Shown here: piece by piece, positions 57,892-64,000 of the stretch
How the letters are laid out: each line of letters begins with the position of its first letter
Numbering within the stretch: the stretch's first letter is position 1
NCBI GenBank assembly: GCA_963773745.1
Contig: CAVZCL010000005.1
Span: 1,860,001-1,924,000, forward strand
Length of the DNA stretch: 64,000 nt
Source of the DNA: UBA5069 sp963773745
Lineage (GTDB): Bacteria; Chloroflexota; Anaerolineae; Caldilineales; Caldilineaceae
Direction: 5' to 3'
The notes under the pieces: model-generated
Database searches by the model: none
What the model saw: only the letters and a program-made list of their open reading frames with translations
Told to the model about the DNA's origin: nothing
Position numbers and translations under genes: made by a program

Positions 57892-58602
57892 CTACATCAT
57901 CGTCCGGTTATGCAGCAGGTCCACATACCGCTCCGTGGGCGATTTGTCGCCGGGCTCCGTGTCGCCGTCGCCCAGTTCGTTGGGTACAGGCAGGCGCGCC
58001 GGCCCAATCCCGGGCACATCCACCATTGCCTGCGCCTCGCTCTGCGCCAGCTTGAGCACGCCGCTCGCCAGCGCATCGCTCGCCAGCTCGCGCTGCCGAA
58101 TCGCGCTGTTGCCCAAAAAGTCCTTCGTCTTGGCAATCAGGTTGAAGATGTCGTGCACCGGCTTGGTCACCGCGCCAATCAGCAGGCCGGTCAGCAGCAC
58201 GTCAATGCCCGCCGGCACCCCCGTCACAAAGCTCGGCAGCAGCGGCGCATAGTACTCAAAGAGGCGCATTCCGGTGATGCTCACAACCATCATCCCCAGC
58301 ACCGCCCCAATCAGCAGGCTCGTGCCGCTCTTGAATTGCTGGTACTGGGGCGACTTGATGTCCGACGCCTTCCAGTCGCGCATATTCATGAGGAACCACT
58401 CTGTGTAGTTCCACACAATTTCAATCAGAAGCTGCACCGCCGTGGCCACCATCACGATAGCCAGCACCACCAGTGCCGCGCGCGTCGGCGCGCCGGACTG
58501 CGCAGGGTCGCTCTGCGCCAGCGCGGGCGTCGCCGCGAGCAGCGTCAGCAGCGTCGCACCCCCCAGCGCGCGCGTCACGCGATTCTGGATCAAATGTCTC
58601 AC
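57892..58602 (-). CDS. Exported multi-helix membrane protein
   Basis: 236 residues from the GTG at 58602, with GGAGG 7 bases upstream. Signal peptide LLTLLAATPALAQ, then three or four membrane segments (AALVVLAIVMVATAVQLLIE, TSLLIGAVLGMMVVSITGM, GIDVLLTGLLIGAVTKPVHD), then a cytosolic tail with IFNLIAKTKDFLG. No family firmly recognised; the tail after VTKPVHDIFNLI resembles that of phage-holin-like or DUF-type proteins. The start overlaps the pepA stop (GTGA), so the two genes are translationally coupled. Confidence 0.65.
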   Translation of the reverse strand: MRHLIQNRVTRALGGATLLTLLAATPALAQSDPAQSGAPTRAALVVLAIVMVATAVQLLIEIVWNYTEWFLMNMRDWKASDIKSPQYQQFKSGTSLLIGAVLGMMVVSITGMRLFEYYAPLLPSFVTGVPAGIDVLLTGLLIGAVTKPVHDIFNLIAKTKDFLGNSAIRQRELASDALASGVLKLAQSEAQAMVDVPGIGPARLPVPNELGDGDTEPGDKSPTERYVDLLHNRTMM

Positions 58603-60142
58603 TTGCCATCCTCCTCATCGCGCAACGCGGGAATCGCATTCGGGTCAAACGCACGCGCCAGCTCCGCCAGCAGCCGCACGCCGTAGCCCGTGGCCCCCTT
58701 GGGGTTCACAGCCTCCTTGTCGGCCGTCGTCCACGCCGTAGAGGCAATGTCGAGGTGCGCCCACGGATAGCCCTCAACGAAGTGCTCAATGAACTTGGCG
58801 CTCGTGGCCACACCGCCGCCGCGCGCGCCGCTGTTCTTCACCTCGGCCATGTCGCCCTTGATGAACTCCACATACTCGTCATACATGGGCATGGGCCACA
58901 GCCGCTCGCCCGAGCGGTCGGATGCATGCAGCAGCGCGTCCTTCAGTTCCTCGCTGTTGTAGAAGAGCCCCGCCGCCAGCGAACCCAGCGCAATGCCGAT
59001 GGCCCCCGTCAGCGTGGCCAAATCCACCACCGCTGCCGGCTCAAAGCGCTTGACGTAGGCCAGCGCGTCGGCCAGAATCAGCCGCCCCTCGGCGTCCGTG
59101 CTCAGGATTTCGGTCGTCTTGCCCATCATCCCCGTCAGAATGTCGCCCGGGCGGAAGGCGTTGCCGTCGGGCATATTCTCCACGCACGCCGCCACGCCAA
59201 TCACGCGCACGGGCAGCTCCAGCCGTGCAATCGCCTCCATCGCGCCAATGACCGCCGCCGCGCCGCTCATGTCATGCTTCATCTCCTCCATGCGCTCGGA
59301 GCCCTTGATGCTGATGCCGCCCGTGTCAAAGGTGATGCCCTTGCCCACCAGCACCAGCGGCGCTGCGTTCTTCGCCTTGCTCGGGCGATGCTCAAGGATG
59401 ACCAGTTGCGCCTCGTTGCTGCTGCCGCGGCTCACCGCCAGCAGTATGTTCATCTTCTCCTTGGCCATGTCGCTCTCGCCCAGGATTGTGCAGTGCAGCC
59501 CCGTGCGCTTGGCCATCGCCTTGGCGCGGCCGGCCATCTCCACCGGGCTAAGCACATTGGGCGGCTCATTGCTCAAATCGCGCGCCGTGTTGGCAGCTTC
59601 GCCGATGATCTGGCCGTCGGCAATCCCCTGCTGGAACTCCACCAGCCGCTCGCCGTTGGAATCCACAACAATGCATCTCTCGGGCGCGGGTCGGCCGCAT
59701 CGCGCTTGTAGCTCGGCGCCTGGTAAAAGGAGAGCACAATCCCCTCGGCAAAGGCCTGCGCCGCCTCCCAGGGCGTCAGCGGCCCCTCGCCCGCACCCAG
59801 CACCACAGACGCGAAAGACTTGACGCTCTTCATTTTGGCCAGCGCGCGCCCGGCCGTGGCCGCAGCATTGCGTGCGGCGCGGTTGTCAAACTTGCTCGGC
59901 TTGCCCAGCCCCACCACCAGCACACGCGCTGGTTTGATGCGGCCGTTGGTGTAGAGCAGCGCCGTCGAGCCCGCCTTGCCGCTGAAATCGCCGCCGGCGA
60001 GCAGCGCCTGCACCGCACCGCCCAGCGCCTCATCCAGCGACTGGCCCGCACGCTTGGGCGAATCCTCGCCCTCAAAGTGATCGATGACCAGGCAATCCAC
60101 TGCCTGATCCTTGATGTCAGCCTGCACAACGTTAAACTTCAT
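58599..60142 (-). CDS. pepA: Leucyl aminopeptidase (M17), frameshifted
   Basis: Corrected length about 514 residues. The N-terminal domain (KFNVVQADIKDQAVDCLVID to EGIVLSFYQAPSYKRDAADP) is in one frame and the catalytic domain in another; the break is at 59681-59690, where one extra C in CGCGCCC gives PRPERCIVVDSNGERL. Metal ligands are in LVGKGITFDTGGISIK, the GAAAVIGAMEAIARLEL helix and the M17 signature STDAEGRLILADAL (Ser in place of the usual Asn). It cleaves N-terminal amino acids from peptides in the cytosol, as a hexamer. Its stop overlaps the start of the membrane protein gene. Confidence 0.9.
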
Positions 60143-60199
60143 CTTGAGTCCTCATCTCGTCTTGGAATTGTGTTCATAAGCGGCACAAGGAAACGAACC

Positions 60200-60362
60200 T
60201 CCATGCCACAGATTTCACAGATTGAACAGGTACCAACCATGTCGACTCCTGCACATCCGCCCTTATCTGTGCCGTTTCTGTGAAATCTGTGTACAGGTCG
60301 TTTTGTTTCCTGCCCTTGCCCTTCTTTGCGTTCCCTCTGCGCCTTTCCGTCTTTGCGTCGTA
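60200..60362. repeat. Imperfect CACAGATTTCACAGATTG hairpin plus CGCAAAG arm
   Basis: ATGCCACAGATTTCACAGATT (60203) faces TTTCTGTGAAATCTGTGTAC (60274) with a mismatched centre; then a right-arm-only copy of the TTTGCGTTCCCTCTGCGCC family (60325-60360) next to the aminotransferase stop. These may be two older elements decaying. Confidence 0.6.
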
Positions 60363-60363
60363 T

Positions 60364-61606
60364 CTACCTTTGCAGGCGCGCGGCGGCCTCATCCAGCATC
60401 TCATCGGTCTTGCAGAAGCAGAAACGCACGAGGTTCGCCACCAGCGGTTGGTGCGGCGCACTGTAGAAGGCGCTCGGCGGGATGGCCGCGACGCCAACCT
60501 GCGTCGTCAGCCAGCGGCAGGCAACCACGTCGCGCGTCACCCCCGCCTCACTCGACGCAGGAGCCACAGCCAGTGCCGACGTGTCGGCCAGAATGAAATA
60601 GGCGCCGTCCGGTGCAATCGGCGTCATGCCTGCGCTGCGCAGCGCGCCCATCAGCCGCTCGCGTTTGGCAGCGTACATCTGCGGCAGCCACTCGAAGTAG
60701 CCGTTGCGCGCCGCCTCGCCAAAGGCGGTTGCCACCGCATCCTGCAGCGGCGTGGCCACGGCGTAGGGAATCCACTGGTGCGCCATAAGCAGCGCGTGCG
60801 CAAGCTGGGGCGGCGCAATTGCCCAGCCGATCTTCCAGCCGGTCACCGAGAAGGTCTTGCCGGCGCTGCCCAGCGTAATCGTGCGCGCCGCCATCTCGGG
60901 CAGCGTGGCAATCCGCACATGCGTTGCGGGCGGATAGACCATCCACTCATAGACTTCGTCGCTGAGCACGAGAAGATCATTGCGCACGGCCAGCTCGGCC
61001 AGCAGCGTCAACTCAGCCGCGCGTAAAGACCTTGCCCACGGGGTTCATGGGCGTGTTGAGCACAAGCAGGCGTGTGCGCGCTGTCACCGCGGCCGCCAGC
61101 TCGTCCATATCCAGATACCAGTCGCCCGCCCGCTGCGCCTGCGCCGGCGCACGCAGCGGCACGTAAACCGGCACGCCCCCGGCCATCGTCACCGCGGCCG
61201 GATACGAATCATAGAAGGGCTCAATGAGGATGACCTCGTCGCCCGGGTTCACCAGCGCCTGCATGGTGGCAAAGATGCCTTCGGTCGCGCCCGTCGTCAC
61301 CACAACCTCGCGCAGCGGGTCAAGCGTGCGGCCAAAGAGCGGCCCATAGAGTGCGGCCAGCTTCTCCACCAGCGGCAGGTGGCCTGCGCCGCGCGCATAC
61401 TGGTTGAGGTCGGCCGCAATCGCCGCCTGCGCCGCCTCCTTGATGAAGTCGGGCGCAGCGAAGTTGGGGAAACCCTGCCCCAGATTCACGGCGCCATGCT
61501 CCAGCGCCAGCGCCGAGAACTCCGCGAAGACAGTCGCCCCAAAGCCCTGGACGCGGGCTGCGGGTTGGAATGAATCGGTTGCGTTGGATGCGTTGGCGCT
61601 CTTCAT
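60364..61606 (-). CDS. Class I/II aminotransferase (KAT/methionine-type), frameshifted
   Basis: Corrected length about 413 residues. The start is the ATG at 61606 (MKSANASNATDSFQPAARVQ). Motifs: AVNLGQGFPNFAAPDFIKEA, NQYARGAGHLPLVEKLAALY, VVVTTGATEGIFATMQALVN, EVILIEPFYDSYPAAVTMAG, LVLNTPMNPVGKVFTR. The frame then breaks at 61016-61023; one G removed from ACGCGCGGCTG gives AELTLLAELAVRND, LSDEVYEWMVYP and the PLP-binding Lys in LGSAGKTFSVTGWKIGWAI. The pattern fits the kynurenine/glutamine transaminase-like group (MtnE/YbdL type). The true amino donor is unknown. Confidence 0.85.
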
Positions 61607-61616
61607 GCTGCCAGCC

Positions 61617-61622
61617 ATTATA
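61617..61622 (-). promoter_or_regulatory. -10 element of the aminotransferase gene
   Basis: TATAAT on the minus strand, 10 bases before the ATG at 61606. Transcription would begin within a few bases of the start codon, another nearly leaderless case. Confidence 0.45.
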
Positions 61623-62109
61623 GCCGCGCGCGCGCGCCCTCGGGAAACCGGCGCGGCGCAGTAGGTCACGTCTCCGGCGTGACGCTGTGGACTTGCCGTC
61701 GCTGTAGGTCATGCCTCCTGGCGTGACGCTGTTGCTTTGCTCCCCTCTCCAGACTGGCTACGCATAACGCGTATCGCGATCGGCAGGAGTTTGGTGTGCG
61801 GCCTCCGCCGCAGGCTGGAACCTGCAGCGGAGGCCGCACACCAAACTCCTGCCAATCGCGATGCATATAAAGCACGGCCAAAGTGGAGATGAGCCGAGTG
61901 TGAGGTTGCTGTTGACGCGTGCATACCCTGATTCGGACATTGAGAAGCCCCGAGTGCTGCATGTGCTGCATCGAACGATGGACAGAGAGATAGATTCGTG
62001 ATAGAGATGTTCTTGCCAAAGTTGAGCGTTTGCGTGTCGGTTGGGGCGCGATTGTTTGACAGCTCTGATGGCCTGCAACCGGCAGTGAATACGTATGGGA
62101 GAGGGCCAT
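61623..62109. repeat. Spacer with GTCACGTCTCC and long CCTCCGCCGCAGG hairpin
   Basis: No gene seen. Two TAGGTCA(CGTCTCCGG/TGCCTCCTGG)CGTGACGC copies (61664 and 61705); a 70-bp hairpin at about 61788-61855 with arms TTTGGTGTGCGGCCTCCGCC and complement around ggctggaacctgcagc, flanked by CGATCGGCAGGAG/CTCCTGCCAATCG; then about 200 bases without repeats leading to the DinB-like gene. Confidence 0.6.
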
Positions 62110-62604
62110 ATGGCAAAGACCGATCTTGATCGTGACGAGGTGTTGGCCATGCTCGCTGCCGCACCGCAGCGTATGGCCGAGCTTGCGGGCGGGTTGACAC
62201 CAGCGCAACTGCGCGCAGCGCCAGCGCCCGGCGAGTGGTCTGCCACGGAAGTGCTTGCCCACCTGCGCGCCTGCGCCGACGTCTGGGGCGACTGCATTGC
62301 GCGCATCCTTGCCGAGGATCACCCTACTTTGCGCGCGATTGACCCGCGCACATGGGTCGAGCGCACCGACTACCGCGAGCTGGAGTTCCACCCGTCGGTT
62401 GATGCCTACGCTGCGCAGAGAGCAGCCCTCCTGGCGCTGCTGGAGCCCCTCTCGCCAGAGGCGTGGCAACGCGCTGCCACGGTCACGGGAGCGGGTGCGC
62501 CCCTCCAGCGCACGGTCTACGCCTACGCCCGTCGCCACGTCATCCACGAGCGCCCGCACCTGAAGCAAATGGCGCGTGTATGCAAGCAGGTTGCGTCGCG
62601 CTAA
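62110..62604 (+). CDS. DinB-like (DfsB family) four-helix protein
   Basis: 164 residues. GGGAGAGG precedes the ATG at 62110. DinB/YfiT-like fold: LAMLAAAPQRMAELAGGLTP, PGEWSATEVLAHLRACADVW with the first metal His, and HVIHERPHLKQM with the last two His residues, a typical three-His metal site. These proteins are putative metal-dependent hydrolases or thiol transferases; the substrate is unknown. Stands alone. Confidence 0.8.
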   Translation: MAKTDLDRDEVLAMLAAAPQRMAELAGGLTPAQLRAAPAPGEWSATEVLAHLRACADVWGDCIARILAEDHPTLRAIDPRTWVERTDYRELEFHPSVDAYAAQRAALLALLEPLSPEAWQRAATVTGAGAPLQRTVYAYARRHVIHERPHLKQMARVCKQVASR

Positions 62605-62836
62605 GCACTCTTTTGCGAAAGCTGGCCGCCCCGTTTCCCCTCCCAAGCCCTAATGCCCTATACTGCACAACAGCGCGCAGCGCAGACATAGGTGCATTCG
62701 CTTGCACTTCTTCTCTCTGGTTCTCTCTGCCTCCGTGCCTCTCTGTCGTCGTTCCTTTGTCTTCCCCTCAGCAGCGCCGCTGACCAGAATCCATCATCGC
62801 CGGACCGCCCGGCCCACGTCCCGCAAGGAGAAACCC

Positions 62837-63832
62837 ATGCGACGTCTCTACACGCTTGTTTCGCTGCTGGCCATTTTCGCGCTGCTGCTCACCGCCTGCG
62901 CACCCGTTGCCACCGAAAGCACCGCCGGCGCAGCCCCCGCCGAGTCCGCCCCCACAGCCATCCGCATGGGCACCCAGCCCTGGATCGGCTACGGCCCCTG
63001 GTGGATTGCCGCTGACCAGGGCTTCTTTGAGGCCCAGGGCCTTGACGTCACCTTCATCGATTTCGTCACCGACAGCGAAGTGAACGCTGCCTTCGCCGCC
63101 AACCAGATGGACGTCGCAAACATCGCCACCCACACCGCCATGAAGCTCTTCGCCAACGGCGTCGACCTGCAGGTCGTCCTGCTTGAGGACGCCTCCTACG
63201 CCGCCGATGCCATTCTCGCCGGCGCAGGCGTCAGCGACGTTGCCGGGCTGGCCGGCCTCAGCGTCGCCTACGAGGAAGGCGCCACCAGCGATCTTCTCCT
63301 GCAGGCCGCGCTCAACGCCAACGGCATGAGCCTCGCCGACATCAACCCCGTGCCCATGCCCGCCTCCGACGCCGGCGCGGCCCTCATCGCCGGCCAGGTC
63401 GATGCTGCAGTCACCTACGAACCCTACATCTCTGCCGCGCTGGCGCAGGATCCCGCCCTCGCACTCATCTACTCGGGCGCCGATAACCCGGGCCTCATTT
63501 CGGACGTGCTCGCCGTCAACACCCCCTTCGCCGAGGCGAACAAGGAGGCCATGCGCAGCCTCATGGTCGCGTGGAACCAGGCCGTCGACTATCTGCGCGC
63601 CAACCCCGATGAAGGCCGCACCATCATCGCCGAGGCCGTAGGCAGCAGCTCCGAGGAACTGGCAACCGCCTTTGAGGGCGTCGTCTTCTATGACCTCAGC
63701 GAGAACATCGACATGCTGGGCGAAGGCCAGGTGCAGACCTTCAACATGATTGCCGAAGGCGCACGCATGATGGGGCTCATCGAAGAAGCCCCCGACTTCC
63801 AGCGCATGATCAACCCGAACTACCTGCGCTAA
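62837..63832 (+). CDS. ABC transporter substrate-binding lipoprotein (NitT/TauT type)
   Basis: 331 residues; AAGGAGA before the ATG at 62837. Signal peptide with lipobox LLTACAPVAT. The SBP domain of the nitrate/sulfonate/THI5-like group: RMGTQPWIGYGPWWIAADQG, FFEAQGLDVTFIDFVTDSEV, AANQMDVANIATHTAMKLFA, AGLSVAYEEGATSDLLLQAA, AGQVDAAVTYEPYISAALA. It captures a small anion or pyrimidine outside the cell for an ABC importer whose permease and ATPase are expected just beyond the window. The ligand cannot be told from sequence. Confidence 0.85.
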   Translation: MRRLYTLVSLLAIFALLLTACAPVATESTAGAAPAESAPTAIRMGTQPWIGYGPWWIAADQGFFEAQGLDVTFIDFVTDSEVNAAFAANQMDVANIATHTAMKLFANGVDLQVVLLEDASYAADAILAGAGVSDVAGLAGLSVAYEEGATSDLLLQAALNANGMSLADINPVPMPASDAGAALIAGQVDAAVTYEPYISAALAQDPALALIYSGADNPGLISDVLAVNTPFAEANKEAMRSLMVAWNQAVDYLRANPDEGRTIIAEAVGSSSEELATAFEGVVFYDLSENIDMLGEGQVQTFNMIAEGARMMGLIEEAPDFQRMINPNYLR

Positions 63833-63904
63833 AGCCGCACCGAACCCCCTGCTTCCCTCTTTGCCCCCTACCAAGCCTGATGAAGTGGCATGGGGAATGG
63901 AGGG

Positions 63905-63990
63905 AGATGTAGTTGCTTTGCTCCCCTCTCCGCCCCCATGCCCACCGGCGTGGCAAGGCGCATTAAGAGGGGCCGGGGGTGAGGTGTGGT
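63905..63990. repeat. CCCTCTCC...GGGGCCGGGGGTGAGG element at the window edge
   Basis: TTGCTTTGCTCCCCTCTCCG and AGAGGGGCCGGGGGTGAGG with a CCCATGCCC...GGCGTGGC spacer: the same element as at 570-615, 42770-42870 and 61735-61750. It follows the substrate-binding protein gene. Confidence 0.6.
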
Positions 63991-64000
63991 TTTGCCCGCA

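Overview
The window looks like a chromosomal segment of a GC-rich member of the Chloroflexota, probably the Caldilineae/Anaerolineae side. This is an inference. It rests on a LysW-dependent lysine/arginine gene run, many secreted proteins with Ser/Thr/Pro-rich linkers and LysM or SH3 domains, a UPF0182 protein, a PIN-TRAM protein, and intergenic space packed with families of short palindromic repeats. It is a housekeeping region with little accessory cargo; no phage, complete transposon or complete CRISPR system is visible.

Layout. 1-3.3 kb: lysZ (partial), lysJ, lysK. 3.3-8.5 kb: two secreted proteins (twin-module LysM protein and ice-binding-like DUF3494 protein) around a decayed stretch holding an IS5-type transposase scrap and two degenerate type I-E-like CRISPR repeats. 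8.5-19 kb, mostly minus strand: SH3 lipoprotein, serA, argS, polA with a small upstream gene, a membrane zinc-ribbon/rhodanese protein and a family 2 glycosyltransferase. 19-22 kb: an EF-G-like GTPase with a consensus promoter and a 400-nt structured leader. 22-32 kb: ferredoxin, pseudo-phosphatase/methyltransferase fusion, acyl-CoA dehydrogenase, YbaK, tRNA m1A methyltransferase, glycosyltransferase. 32-41 kb: UPF0182, HtrA-PDZ-PepSY protease, MFS transporter, SelW-like protein, secreted glycosidase-like lipoprotein. 41-54.6 kb: HNH nuclease, cysS-trmH pair, GNAT, Nif3, DUF951, PIG-L deacetylase, PIN-TRAM, AXE1 esterase, WecG/TagA, BON-LysM protein. 55-64 kb: dnaN, ECF sigma factor with partner, pepA operon, aminotransferase, DinB-like protein, ABC substrate-binding lipoprotein.

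The main discovery is two probable selenoproteins on the minus strand, about 22 kb apart. One is a SelW/Rdx-family protein whose CxxC redox motif is encoded as Cys-Val-Met-TGA. The other is a membrane rhodanese whose Tyr-Cys-Thr-Cys motif is encoded with TGA as the last residue. In both, homology continues through the TGA, and a short perfect hairpin lies at bacterial SECIS distance with a G among the first two loop bases. No Sec machinery lies in the window, so it must be sought elsewhere in the genome.

Second, a 75-bp cassette flanked by 24-bp inverted repeats occurs in opposite orientations at 25.7 and 30.1 kb inside otherwise co-linear copies of a composite repeat. This is direct evidence of DNA inversion or palindrome-driven rearrangement.

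Third, at least 15 genes are split by single frameshifts, and nearly all breaks lie at or within a few bases of GCGC. This points to a systematic sequencing or assembly error at GCGC (possibly a methylated motif) rather than mass pseudogenisation. The affected genes are annotated here as single genes with a frameshift.
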